A stretch of 64,000 nucleotides of DNA, from NCBI GenBank assembly GCA_022494885.1, contig JAGVSM010004938.1, positions 1 to 64,000 of the forward strand. The letters are read 5' to 3'. The notes under the pieces are model-generated. The model was not told where the DNA came from. It saw only the letters and a program-made list of their open reading frames with translations, and made no database searches. Numbering within the stretch: the first letter of the stretch is position 1; each line of letters begins with the position of its first letter. The position numbers and the translations under genes were made by a program. Origin of the DNA: Micrasema longulum (Eukaryota > Arthropoda > Insecta > Trichoptera > Brachycentridae). Below, piece after piece: positions 31,950-42,114 of the stretch.

Positions 31950-32123
31950 TTAATCCACAAATTTGGAATATCCAGTGATCGGTTTCTTCGCTTTCGCGAC
32001 ATCTTCGAGACTGGTATCTTTATTAAAGAGTTCAATGAATTTATACAAAACAGATGTAAGGATAGATAATTCAAAGTTATATGAAAGTAAATTAAATAAA
32101 GTTATTTTTATCTTAAGGATCAT
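31950..32123 (-). CDS. 57-codon ORF in left palindrome arm, unknown
   Basis: The minus strand gives MILKIKITLFNLLSYNFELS, then ILTSVLYKFIELFNKD and TSLEDVAKAKKPITGYSKFV D. The N-terminal half is hydrophobic. The C-terminal half is polar, with an SLEDVAKA segment that looks helical. I do not recognise it. Compared with the right-arm ORF it has a two-codon in-frame insertion (FE) and about five amino-acid changes, most of them conservative. Nearly all differences change the protein, so purifying selection is not evident. It may be a relic of a larger protein. Confidence 0.3.
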   Translation of the reverse strand: MILKIKITLFNLLSYNFELSILTSVLYKFIELFNKDTSLEDVAKAKKPITGYSKFVD

Positions 32124-32295
32124 TATCAATATTTTTTCTGGTTAACTAACTAAAGAGTTGATATAATGCTATTTTAATGAGTTTAAGTATTTTTTTTAAT
32201 GTTTATTTCTTATTTTTTTTAATAAAATATAATACTTACACTCATAAAAATAGAATTATATCAACTCATGAGTTAACCCGAAAAAAAAATTGATA

Positions 32296-32463
32296 ATGAT
32301 CCTTAAGATAAAAATAACTTTATTTAATTTACTTTCATATAACTTATCTATCCTTACCTCTGTTTTGTATAAATACATTGAACTCCTTAATAAAGATGCC
32401 AGTCTCGAAGATGTCGCGAAAGCGATAAAACCGGTCACTGGATATTCCAAATTTGTGGATTAA
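32296..32463 (+). CDS. 55-codon ORF in right palindrome arm, unknown
   Basis: It is the mirror of 31950-32123: MILKIKITLFNLLSYNLSIL, then TSVLYKYIELLNKDASLEDV and AKAIKPVTGYSKFVD-stop. The stop codon is at the same position in both arms. There is no recognisable domain. The upstream in-frame stop is at 32269. It could be non-coding arm sequence that happens to remain open. Confidence 0.3.
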   Translation: MILKIKITLFNLLSYNLSILTSVLYKYIELLNKDASLEDVAKAIKPVTGYSKFVD

Positions 32464-32761
32464 AGTATCACTCGTCTTTTATTTATATAATAAATTACAA
32501 TGAACTTCCATCAAAAATTTTCACTTACAAACTTAAATGTTTTAAAATTAATTGAGTAAATAGTTATTTCAAAAAAAATAATAATGTAATTTCAAATGCT
32601 GAATTATCATCAGTGACGCTTAAACACTTACTAGTGACTGTCCGAAACATGATTCTTAGCCAAAACAAAACCGAAACTTCTTCAAATAAGTCAAAAGTCA
32701 CTTTTAAACCCCCAAAATTAGGCGTTTTAATTGTTAATCCTTACGAGTTCATTAAGTTCAT

Positions 32762-32940
32762 GGCGGCCTCCGTGGTGTAGTGGTCAAGACGCTTGACTCA
32801 CAGACGGAAGGTTCCGGGTTCGATTCCCGGTGAGAACACAAAAAAATTATGTGAATTTTCTCAAGCCTGGGTGTTCTGTGATGTAATTCACCACTGTAAT
32901 TGGGCCTCCTGGCCTGTTGTGGTGCAAAAAAAAAAAAAAA
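32762..32940 (+). repeat. tRNA-derived SINE-1, full
   Basis: GGCGGCCTCCGTGGTGTAGT (A box), CAAGACGCTTGACTCACAG, GGTTCCGGGTTCGATTCCCG (B box). The body has CTCAAGCCTGGGTGTTCTGT, CACCACTGTAATTGGGCCTC and CTGGCCTGTTGTGGTGC, then poly(A). It is the best reference copy in the window. Both pol III boxes are intact. Confidence 0.9.
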
Positions 32941-33189
32941 TTTAAATTTAAAAAAAAATAAGTTTTGAATAAAATACACAATGAAATAAAAGGGTACACT
33001 TTTTTAATTTTAGCGCTTTTTGATTAATTGTTATGTTGCACATATAACTGACATGTAAAAATTCTTCATTGTACGCCATAGGAACTTAAACTTATTACTA
33101 TAAATGAATTACAAAAACATAATAATGAACGATCTTACTCGTAGAACTACTAACTATAATCAACATATCACAAAATCAGTCTCGTTTAT

Positions 33190-33620
33190 AATACAATAAT
33201 ATTTTTTTTTAATTGACAATTTATTATTTATTTCATCTTTTACTTTGTTTTTTACAACGTTTTTCTTCTTTTTACTAGGTATTTTGTATAAATAAATTTC
33301 TTACTATGTATTTTGTTTAACTACATATTTTACTGGGTTTTTAAATATGTTTTTTAATATGTCTTTTACTTTGTTTCTTACCACGTATTTTGTTTATACT
33401 TTATATTTTTCTGAGATTTTAAATACTTTTTATTACTTTGTTTTTTACTACATTTTTTACCATGTTTTTCAGTACGCCTTGTACCTTTATTATTGTTTCT
33501 GTACATTGATGAATTTTTTTAAGTACATTTTTTGGCCTGTCTTGGAACGGAGTAAATAACCCTAGTTAGATGGTCAAAGTAACTTTGTATAAATTATAAT
33601 TTTTTGTATATAATATGATA
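33190..33620 (+). mobile_element. LINE family K 3' UTR with terminal hairpin
   Basis: A T-rich array of loose 20-25 bp units (TTTTACTA.GT.TTTT types, 33240-33480) precedes the hairpin GTCTTGGAACGGAGTAAATA ACCCTAGTTAGATGGTC at about 33538-33575. An AT-rich tail follows. Antisense copies of the hairpin are at 44945, 47256, 49928 and 63455. The 70-codon ORF is a low-complexity artefact. Confidence 0.55.
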
Positions 33621-34119
33621 ATAAATTAATAAAATAATTAAACAACAATCCAATATCTCACATTGTGTTCATTTTACAGCCTTGTACAGCCGACTGTTCT
33701 CCGACACGCACCGACCGTAGGTTTCTGCTAAGCCAAAGTTTCGGTTAACTGAAACGCCCGTTGGTCACTACTGATTACCGTTCGGTACATATTTTTTTTT
33801 CCAATGAAACGTTATCCTCACCCTCATTCAGATTGTTGGGAATACAACCTTTCTTAATTCCTTTTTAATAGACGTGTCACTAAAATCTTAAACTTCAAAT
33901 GTAACGCGAATAATTTTTTAAGCAAAATGTTTTGAGTAAAAAAAAGTAACGCCTTGTAAAAGGGCTAATACGGTATTTTAAAGTAAAATTAATTTAAAAC
34001 GGTTTTTATCTTTCATACTCAATTTTTTTTTACATTAACTTTCAATGAACACTGGATGTCTAATTGTTAATAAATAGACAAAGTTCTTAAAACAGGTATT
34101 ATTATTTTCTTAGAATACT
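33621..34119. other. Unassigned DNA
   Basis: No recognised gene. It contains TAAGCCAAAGTTTCGG and a TTTTTTTTTCC run. No repeat partner was noted. Confidence 0.3.
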
Positions 34120-34538
34120 CGGTTTTTCAGGGCCAGACCGCGAAACTTTAGAGGAACATTCCTCATGGTAAGCTTTAAAAAAAGTCATTTTATTTTTAAA
34201 AAATTTATAATTTTAAAATGGAACAAATCTATAATTTCTCGGACTAGCATCCCTTCCGCAAACTCCTACCCTCCCACGACAAAAAAAAAGCGATAAAAAC
34301 GTATTTGACCAACGAAACAATACGCACCAGACGCGGACAAGGGAAGCGGCTGGGTAGGAGAGGAGTAGGGGTTTGTAGAGGAACTGTTTGTCCGAGAAAT
34401 TGAGGACTTACTACATTTTGAGATCACATTTATGTTTTTTTTTTAAGACTTTTTTGAAAAATAATTATCAGGATTTTTTTTAAAGCTTACCATGAGGAAT
34501 ATTCCTCTGAAGTTTCGCGGCCTGGCCCTGAAAAACCG
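34120..34538. mobile_element. 419-bp foldback MITE with ~60-bp TIRs
   Basis: The left TIR CGGTTTTTCAGGGCCAGACC, GCGAAACTTTAGAGGAACAT, TCCTCATGGTAAGCTTTA is mirrored at 34484-34538 with about 4 mismatches. The palindrome continues inward (ATTTCTCGGAC.. with GTCCGAGAAAT). The centre is near 34325. No clear TSD and no coding sequence. The superfamily is not assigned. Confidence 0.8.
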
Positions 34539-34569
34539 TATATATGTTTTTTCAAACCAATTCATTTAA

Positions 34570-34665
34570 TGCATACCAGGATAGACAAGTGTGGCGGTCC
34601 ATCCTCTCTGCCTATCCCTACGGGAAAATGACGTGATGGTAGTAGTAGTAGTAGTAGTAGTAGTG
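34570..34665 (+). mobile_element. LINE family R 3' end with (TAG)n tail
   Basis: GGCGGTCCATCCTCTCTGCC, TATCCCTACGGGAAAATGAC and GTGATGG then (TAG)8. The same end occurs at 44078-44125, 50403-50480 and 53405-53478. It marks the 3' end of the LINE whose coding part is at 43.6, 50.0 and 55.9 kb. Confidence 0.7.
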
Positions 34666-35049
34666 ATAACTCGCATTTTTAAATTTCGGTAGTTTAAGGA
34701 GTAAAAAAATAATTTTGTGTTTGAATGAATACCCGGGATAAAAGGGTTAAATACATAAGCGCTAACTCATTTATTACGCCCTCGCTTACCTATAATATAA
34801 TATATTACATTTACGAACGTTACATTTAGCGAATGGGAAAACCATCAAATTATGTAACTAGGGACCCCGCGAATATGGAATCACCCGCCACATATGCGCC
34901 TCCGTGTATTTTAATATTGTTAGTATTTAGGTAAAAAATAAAAAGGTTGCATACTTACTAAACAACTCGATACATAATTCCATGTGGTATGCATAATTTT
35001 AACCCCCGAAAATCTTTTGCACAACAATTATTAGAGATCTTTGATCCAG

Positions 35050-35405
35050 TGGTATTTTTGTTTTTTTTAATAGATTATCAAAGTAAGCCAAAAATTATTT
35101 TATTTTATTTTCATGTATCGTATTATTACCGCTACGATTTTTTTAAGTTTTCTAATTTTTTAATTACTCAACGCGTCACGTCATTACTTCTCTTCGGTGA
35201 GTTGTCCTAATTGGTAGGTTGGCTATGCCGAAAATCTATCACAACACTATATCATCGAATTAAAATAAACTTGTGACACCATTTAAAGAAGTGCGATTTC
35301 ATTACTATTTTACACATTTTTAAAAACCTTCAGCATACAATAAAACGCTTCAACTTTCACCGCGTGTTAAAAAACAATTTTTATATCCAATTTCCCGTAG
35401 CATTT
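35050..35405 (+). repeat. Single arm of the 10.6-13.3 kb inverted-arm family
   Basis: CGTATTATTACCGCTACGAT TTTTTTAAG, ATTTAAAGAAGTGCGATTTC, CACCGCGTGTTAAAAAACAA and TATATCCAATTTCCCGTAG match 10640-10965 in order. Confidence 0.6.
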
Positions 35406-35469
35406 AACATCCTTATTGCGGAGAAAAATGTATTTAACACATAAATATACATAAACAATTTAAATACTT

Positions 35470-36030
35470 ATAAGGGCGGGCATATTGCCTTAAGGCAATT
35501 TCTTCCTACCTACCCAAACGTTCAGTTTGAAAAAATCACATGTACATTAACAAATTAAATCTTAAGATTTTATGTAAAATAAAAAACAAAGATTAACAAA
35601 ATATAAAAATTAATACTAGACTATGAAGAGAGGAGAGGGGATGGGAAAGAAAGAAAAAGGATAAAGGAACACTTTAAATATTTAGATAGTGACATTTTGA
35701 TCTTGACTTAAATGTAAATAAAGAAGGGGCGTCTCTAACATTAGTGGTTAGATTATTCCACAATCAATCAACTACTGCTGTAAAAGAGGAGGCAAGAAAA
35801 TTAAAGCGATGAAAGGGTTTTAAAGAGGTTTTTTCGTTACTAGAACGAAGAGATAGTCCGTGTTGTGATAGTGGTTGGAAGAGCTCTCTCAGATAAACAG
35901 GCAAATGGAGATTATTAAAAATATTGTGAAGAAGTGATGAATAAATAAATAAATAAATAATTCATTCTTCAATCGTTCCAACTTATCAAGTAGTTCAGGA
36001 TCTGGATAACATACATCCGAATAGTCAAGG
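35470..36030 (-). mobile_element. LINE family G 3' end, antisense
   Basis: The plus strand starts AAGGGCGGGCATATTGCCTT AAGGCAATTTC (terminal hairpin of the minus-strand element). Minus-strand codons at about 35720-35800 resemble the 'VVD.LWNNLTTNVRDAPSLF' tail seen at 2.0 kb. It contains a short (AAAT)n near 35938. It is truncated and broken. Confidence 0.65.
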
Positions 36031-36245
36031 AAAAATCACCCTCGTAGATCTGCTGGCAAACACTGCAATATTTTACAATTGGCCTTGAACTGGCTCGTGA
36101 AGCGTAAGACTGATCATCTTACCTTTTTGTAACAGAGGATCGAGATACAATGCATTTTACTTTACTAACGCAGTGCCTATGTATAACCATCACCATTACC
36201 ATCGTCATCATCTTCACCATTATTATCATCATTATCATAAATCAA
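36031..36245 (-). repeat. SINE-3 body fragment and CAT-type microsatellite
   Basis: GAAGCGTAAGACTGATCATC TTACC and ACGCAGTGCC correspond to the SINE-3 body and 3' end. 36183-36238 is an ATC/ATT triplet-rich stretch. Confidence 0.5.
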
Positions 36246-36784
36246 AAGTAAATTATGGCAACGGAATTTTTGGCGGAATATAAACTGCTTCTAGAATTTT
36301 ATCAAGAAATGAGCAAAAATCGCCTAAAGCTCGTGGAAATTAATTAGTTTTCAGGATAACCCCTTTGAAAAGTGGGTCATTTATTATGTCCTGTGAGGCA
36401 AAAGGTATCCATTAATGCACGTATTCAGAATTAATGAATCAACGACCGCTTTCTTTAATCCCCGAGTCTTCTTTTCACTGATTAATATTAATTACACTTT
36501 TATTATGTATAATTTAAAGGAACTGAAATATACTGTCTGTGCAGAAATTTGAAATGCTGTAAGGGATAAAATGTAAATTTTTCAAAAGAAAGAAAAAATG
36601 TTGAAAAGATCTTATATTTGTTTTTTCAAAAGAACAGTAATAATGGTTTATTACATTAAAATAGCAGAAAGGCGAAGTGCTAATTTCAGTATGTATACGA
36701 AAACCAGATATCATTTTATAAACGATTGATTGATCAAAGAAAAGGATTGACGTACACAAAAGAGCGTGTTAACTTGGGCATCCT

Positions 36785-36961
36785 GACAAATCTGCAATAG
36801 CGGAACACTTAATAGACACCGGACATTTTTTCGCATTTGATCCGAAAATTTTAAATAAATCCATTAATTACAGTGCACGAATAATAAAAGAGGCAATTGA
36901 AATACACAGACACCCACATAACATAAACAAAGACGACGGGCTTAAATTAAACTCAACATGA
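36785..36961 (+). pseudogene. Penelope-like element, endonuclease C-terminal fragment
   Basis: It reads DKSAIAEHLIDTGHFFAFDP, then ARIIKEAIEIHRHPHNINKD and DGLKLNST-stop. 'AEH...TGH.I.F......Y..R.I.EAIEI.KHP.N.N.DDG..L' is the C-terminal part of the GIY-YIG endonuclease of Penelope-like retroelements. The N-terminal GIY-YIG motif and reverse transcriptase are absent. The stop replaces the expected tryptophan position. Next to it, at 37050-37130, lies the Penelope terminal-repeat sequence shared with 42.4 kb. Confidence 0.75.
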
Positions 36962-37044
36962 TTTCCAGCACTACCTATTACAAAAATGAATAGAAATGTG
37001 CCTACTGCCGACTGCGACACGGTACAAATTACTAGAACTTAAAC

Positions 37045-37135
37045 ACACATAGATGGCTCCTGCAATGGTAGTCGAAACGTCGGAACATATCCAACACACA
37101 CGGTATCACCCAAAAAAGAAAGATATTGATTGATA
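37045..37135 (+). repeat. Penelope terminal-repeat fragment, degraded hammerhead
   Basis: AGATGGCTCCTGCAATGGTA GTCGAAACGTCGGAAC and ACACACGGTATCACCCAAAA are shared with 42374-42450. GAAACGTC fits the 3' half of a minimal hammerhead core, while the CTGANGA box is mutated here. Confidence 0.55.
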
Positions 37136-37265
37136 TAATAATTTAAAGACGATTAAAAAATATCAGAACTAGGACTGTACCAAATAAAATAAATATTTTT
37201 ACCACCCAATATTTTATAATGAATATATAAATTTCATGTTGACCCTGCTGGATATGTACGTAAAT

Positions 37266-37292
37266 ATTTATTATTATTATTATTATTATTAA
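37266..37292. repeat. (TTA)n microsatellite
   Basis: About eight TTA units in a row. Confidence 0.9.
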
Positions 37293-37354
37293 AACTGTCA
37301 TGATTTTGAAATTGAACTCTCGGCGAGTGTTTAAATCTCAATGAATATGTACAC

Positions 37355-37420
37355 TTCGTAATTTAGTGGTTGCCACGTTCGCCTACCATGCTTGAGGTCC
37401 CAGATTCGAATCCTTGAATT
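37355..37420 (+). repeat. SINE-3 type tRNA-like head
   Basis: CGTAATTTAGTGGTTGCCAC and GCCTACCATGCTTGAGGTCC, then AGATTCGAATCC (B box). It is immediately followed by a SINE-2 head, giving two tRNA-like heads in a row. Confidence 0.6.
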
Positions 37421-37600
37421 GGGTTGTGGTCCCGTGGCTAGTAGTGTTGCGAACTCATGGATTAGAGGTTCGAACCCCACTCTACCCCAACTTGATTTCC
37501 ATTTTCTAATAGTGAGTTATTTAAAACTCGTTGAAAAGGGTCACTAAAATTTAAATATTTGGGAAAATTATAAGAACGTAAATATTTCTTTAAAAAATAA
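37421..37600 (+). repeat. tRNA-derived SINE-2
   Basis: GGTTGTGGTCCCGTGGCTAG (A box), GAGGTTCGAACCCCACTCTA (B box GGTTCGAACCC), body AGTGAGTTATTTAAAACTCG and 3' TATAAGAACGTAAATATTTC followed by an A-run. Both boxes are well kept. Confidence 0.8.
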
Positions 37601-38129
37601 TCTATTCATTCAGGTTTTAACACTGAAATATTTCAGTTTGTAAATTGTTCGTTGGTAAATAAAAAAAAAAATTTATGTGTTGTCCTGGGAGCCCAATGCC
37701 TCCAGGTATGAACGGAACTAATATTTTGTGCTGTCCTTTCCCATCAAGTCTAACTAACTCTCTGTGTTGAAATTGTCAAACGTAGTACCTACCTTCTAAC
37801 AGTCATTTCACTGTGACTTGATTTAATTGATGTAGTTAATAACATTTAAATAAGCGATGGTACATGCAAGATTATGGAATTTATCTTTTGGTGACTTGTA
37901 CGAAGAGCATCGAACTTGTTAAATTTCAAAATAATAATCTTATCTGACGTTATTAAATTTATGAAATTACAAAAATGGACATTGGTCATTGTGACACAAG
38001 TAAAAGATAGGCGCTAATGGGAAATATATATAGCATGTGAAAAAATCACTACTCGAGTACCATAATCCAGGAAGAAAATACGAGAAAACGTTTGTATGAA
38101 GAAAATTCAAACCGCCTTTCCTTTTAATA

Positions 38130-38255
38130 CTTTTGTAAAGTTCATTTCATCCGCCAGGAGACATTGAAAGACCTACCCACTTACCCGAATCCGTTTTAGA
38201 GGTCTTGCGGCCTTTTTTTTCAGATCCGCACATTGCAAAAACAATAATTAAGTTT
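38130..38255 (+). repeat. SINE-4 body fragment
   Basis: GAGACATTGAAAGACCTACC, ACTTACCCGAATCCGTTTTA and CAGATCCGCACATTGCAAAA are shared with 41135-41225 and, diverged, with 55570-55660. Confidence 0.5.
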
Positions 38256-38385
38256 AGCTTCAATTAACTATTTTTTTTTTAATGTATTAATATTCTTTGT
38301 TTAAAAAAAATCGCGTTTTCTTTTTTTTTTCAATAACAAACTTTATAAGCATAAAAAACAAAACATACACGAAAAAAATGGAACA

Positions 38386-38522
38386 CTTATACCCGTCTGC
38401 TGAGACAAAACTTAAGGTGAGGAAAGTACATTCTAATATCATATGCAGAGAATAACCCGAAGGTGAAGACAATAGAATGTACATTCCTGGCCTTAAGTTT
38501 TGTCTCTGCATACGGGTATTAA
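38386..38522. mobile_element. ~135-bp hairpin MITE
   Basis: Left ACCCGTCTGCTGAGACAAAA, CTTAAGGTGAGGAAAGTACA TTCTA is mirrored by the right arm ending ACGGGT at 38517. Arms of about 45 bp surround a 38-nt loop. The 92-codon ORF across it is incidental. Confidence 0.75.
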
Positions 38523-38709
38523 GGTTGAACTGGCCAAAAAAGAGTCTGGCTCTTGTGTTTGGCAAGTTTACAAAATGTTATTAAAAAGAAACAAAACCAA
38601 AAATGCAAAACAAAATTACACAATAAATAAAATATTAAACAATTGTAAAAATTGAGAAAACTTCCAAAATTTTATTTTTTTTAAACACAAAATTTATAAA
38701 TTGAAATAC

Positions 38710-39130
38710 ACAGGCACATATTTATTTATTTATTTTATTTATTAATATTCACTGAACGTAGTGCTTTTTACTATACAAAAAATACATATTGTGTAGAATT
38801 AAAAACTTCAATACAGTAGATAAAATAAGAAAAAACAAAAAAAGAACATAAAATGTTTACATGTACATATTATTTCACAATGGCTTCATTCAATGAACAC
38901 GAAAAGCTTTGTGTAAAAAAAAAAAAAGTCGTTATAAGGAATAAAAATTATTTTTTTTAAAGTTACGTGGAATATAAAAACTAAAATGTATGAAAAATGT
39001 TTTTTTTTTAAAGTTATTAAAAAAAGGACAGGTAGACAGATATATATTTAATCATAATTACATTGAACAATCAAATACAATATTTAAAAATCTAAGTTTA
39101 AGAGAAAAATTGTTTTTTTTTAATTATTAT
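38710..39130 (-). mobile_element. LINE 3' end, antisense (family H-like)
   Basis: The plus strand has TTTATTTATTTATTTTATTT, then ACTGAACGTAGTGCTTTTTA, the mirror of a LINE hairpin (AAAAAGCACTACGTTCAGT) followed by an A-rich tail. The 5' boundary is unclear. Confidence 0.4.
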
Positions 39131-40214
39131 TCATACATTTGCATTTACTGCTGAATTTGCATTTACTGCTTTCAGTGCCCCTATCACCGTGAGTGTACTT
39201 CAGTATATATAGTCAGTTTGTCTGTCACCCTTAATCTAATTTTCGCAATTCTGACGGCGACAGTATGTTAGTTCATTAGGTTGCTGGGTAAACCGGGAGA
39301 AACAGAGCCGTCACCACCTTTCCACCGGCCGTTCTGTTACAGTTCGTACAGAACAACCCTTTTACAACAAAAAAATGCCTATTTGAAAGACACCCTGATT
39401 CAGATATCATCCACAAAAAAAAAACTTATTAAGTCCGTAAGAAAATATGTCCAAAGTGCAGCTCTTTCCAGAAAAAACATTTAATATTTTTCTCTTGAAA
39501 TGTTAATTAAATTAAACGAGTATTTCATCATTTGCGACATTTAATCAATAAGTTTCTGATGGAATGGACCTTTTTTGGTTTGGGCGAACTAAAAAGGTCA
39601 CGTGTCAGAATCCCAGTAAACTTTTATGAAGTAATTTAGGGTTTTAATACACGGGGGTCGTGAACTTATTTATTACGTATTTATCCCCTGACCTTAGGCT
39701 TGCAGTTAACCCTTGTCAGGTCAATCCTACAAACCCTCAAATGGCTCTGGTATTTGCTCAATAACCAATAACTCATTAAAGTTATCAAGTATTTTAAGAA
39801 TTCCTTAATGGAATTTCTGTATCTAAAATATATTTGAACTGAAAACTCTCGTACCTTTGTTTTGTTTTGAGTTGTAATATTTTAACAATTCATTTGAAAC
39901 ATTTTGTTATTATACATACTAAAATTAAACTTAAATATTTAAATAACAGAAACAAAATTTATCAAAAACTACACACAAAATTCTAACCAGTACCTACACC
40001 TTGCAGGAAGCCGTAATAGATTTTAAAAAAATATTTGAAGCACTTATTTTGTGATTATTTATTATAATAAAAATAATTTCAAACAACTTTTTTTAACCAC
40101 TAATATTTGTTGGAAAATTGTTAAAAAATCCTAAAGATAAAGTTACTCAATACAATAAATCTGGTATATACCAATTAAATTATTTTGATTGCGATTATTG
40201 TTATTTATTTTTAT
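39131..40214. other. Unassigned DNA
   Basis: 39190-39480 is less AT-rich, with a 67-codon ORF (39281-39484) of no recognised family. Nothing else was identified. Confidence 0.35.
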
Positions 40215-40450
40215 TTTTATTCACAATATATTACAATATTTGAGTTTGTCCAAATGTTTGTAGACAAAACACTGGATTTTACCTCCTCGGGAGTCATTAA
40301 GACTAACAAATTACAACTGTAAATGCCTATACTTCCAAATTATTTTATTTAAGGTATTCTCCATCCCTGTCATATTATATTAATTTAACATTTATTGAGA
40401 CACAAGTCCTAACTTCATAGAACCAAAGTCTTGTATTGAGTTTGGACAAA
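40215..40450. repeat. Repeat F end and LINE M 3' terminus
   Basis: TTACAATATTTGAGTTTGTC, GTAGACAAAACACTGGATTT and TCGGGAGTCATTAAGACTAA belong to repeat F. From 40385 the mirror of the family M end follows (GAGACACAAGTCCTAACTTC .. AAGTCTTGTATTGAG). Confidence 0.5.
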
Positions 40451-41075
40451 CTCTCGAATTTAGATTGAATCTACATTAGAGAGACTTTAATATTGGAGTG
40501 AAAGCACACTTAAGGTGCCTATTTAGGCATTAATTATTTAATTAATTTTTAATAATGATTTTTCTGAACTCGCAAACCATCTGATAGTAAATAATTTTAA
40601 TTTTAATGAAGACTTTGGATTCAAAGTTCTTCATATTGAAAATAAAGTATATTTTAAAGATCGTTTCCATCTCACTTCATACTTTTCATATTTACATGAA
40701 CAACATAACAAAAAGACTTGACTTATTAGCTCCAAATGTTTTGATGTAATATTAAGTAATCACTGTTTAAATAAAATAGAATAGAATTCATTAGTTAAAC
40801 CGCTTGGTAGAAAAAAAGTGGTTAAAAGCAAAGTTGTTTTATATTTATTTTGTTGTAACATTTTTATTTATCTGTTTATGCATTTTAAAGTTAGTTCATA
40901 ACATCTAAAGAAGATTTGCCGTGCGGAACAATTTTGATGAATAGGTATTTGAACCTTGTTTTTAGGTCACTCTCTCGCAAATACCGCCCCAATACTGTGC
41001 AAAAAAGACAAATACACGTCGAACTGATTATACTTTACTGAAATTAATTAAATCAACATTTCATTGCCCCGTTTT

Positions 41076-41440
41076 CACATCTCAAAACTAAAGATTGTCG
41101 GTGCTTTTTCCGCTTTTCAAAATTATTTGTCAGAAAGTGACATTGAAAGCCCCCACCCACTTACCCGGATGCGTTTTAAAGGTCTAGTGTCTCTTTTCAG
41201 ATCCACACATCGCAATAACAATTATTTTTTAAGCTGTAATGAAGGACATATTTTTTTTTTAAATCTTTGTTTACAGAAGTTTTGACGTAAAGAGAATTTG
41301 TGACGTTATTCAAAGTTACGTTATTTTATTAATTAGCACCTATTTATTCAAAGTTGTTAATTTTTATGAAAATCGTTTTTGTTATTTTTCTCAAGCATTT
41401 TCGAGAAACTTCACCTAAAATCATTTATAAACCATTGAAT
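41076..41440 (+). repeat. SINE-4 body plus inverted-arm family fragment
   Basis: 41135-41225 is SINE-4 body (GTGACATTGAAAGCCCCCAC, CACTTACCCGGATGCGTTTT). 41300-41420 matches the inverted-arm family (GTGACGTTATTCAAAGT.., CATTTTCGAGAAACTTCACC). Confidence 0.45.
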
Positions 41441-42110
41441 AACTTATAAACCATTTTTTTTACATTGACGTAAACTGTTTGTTTATTTTGCTCTTTTGTG
41501 ATATTTGTTTTTTAAAGTTTTTTTTTTTTAAATTTTTTAAAAGGTTTATTATTTTGTTTATTTTTATATTTTATTTTTAAAACGGTTAAGAACCCCTTAG
41601 TTCTTATCAAGAGACAGTTAGTATTATACCTAGGGCATTTAATATACATTGCAACAATACCAACAAATCAATGATTTATGATTTTTGCTATTTTGAATAT
41701 ACCGCGTTATTTATTTTTATATAATTTAAAAAATATATTCTTTTTTTTAACTAAATACGTTAAGTATTAAAATCACGAAGTTATTACATAGAACAATGTA
41801 TAAAACAACTGTGTAATATGTATAGATATATTGTAATTATATTATATCATAATTTTGTAATAGAACACTGTTTTGTTATATGTATTTATGTTTATGTTTA
41901 TAAAAGGTATTTGTGCCGTGTACACTAATAAATAAATAACTGTTTTTCTCTTTCTTTAATTTTATTTTTATTTATGGAAAATATATTCGATAAACATATT
42001 TGCCGCAACAAATCGGTTTCTCTGAACAGGCATTCGCCCTTATAGGAACTGATCGCGACATTAGGCATACTTATATTTCTGGCTTGCTGAACCTTGCATA
42101 TATTGAGCCT
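41441..42110. other. Very AT-rich, unassigned
   Basis: It ends with a LINE-like 3' tail (GTGCCGTGTACACTAATAAA TAAATA at 41912-41938). The part from 42000 includes a 68-codon ORF with no motif. No gene is called. Confidence 0.35.
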
Positions 42111-42114
42111 ACTC

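Larger units (their letters stand above)
31917..32495. repeat. 580-bp near-perfect palindrome
   Basis: The left arm 31917-32200 is the inverse of the right arm about 32210-32495. Outer ends are ATATAAATAAAAGACGAGTG and its mirror. Arm identity is high except near the AT-rich centre (about 32205). Both arms carry a related open frame reading outward (31950-32123 minus, 32296-32463 plus). No TIR-type target duplication was identified. It could be a foldback transposon or a head-to-head duplication. Confidence 0.85.

Noticed and set aside
32762..32834. A working tRNA gene
   Set aside because: A and B boxes fit a tRNA, but the sequence continues directly into a SINE body with poly(A), is present in four copies, and lacks a proper acceptor stem.
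37266..37292. CRISPR-like array or regulatory repeat
   Set aside because: It is a plain (TTA)n microsatellite. No spaced direct repeats of CRISPR type were seen anywhere in the window.
39200..39230. TATA box plus initiator as a promoter
   Set aside because: TATATATAG and TCAGT are only about 10 bp apart, too close for a core promoter, and no gene follows.
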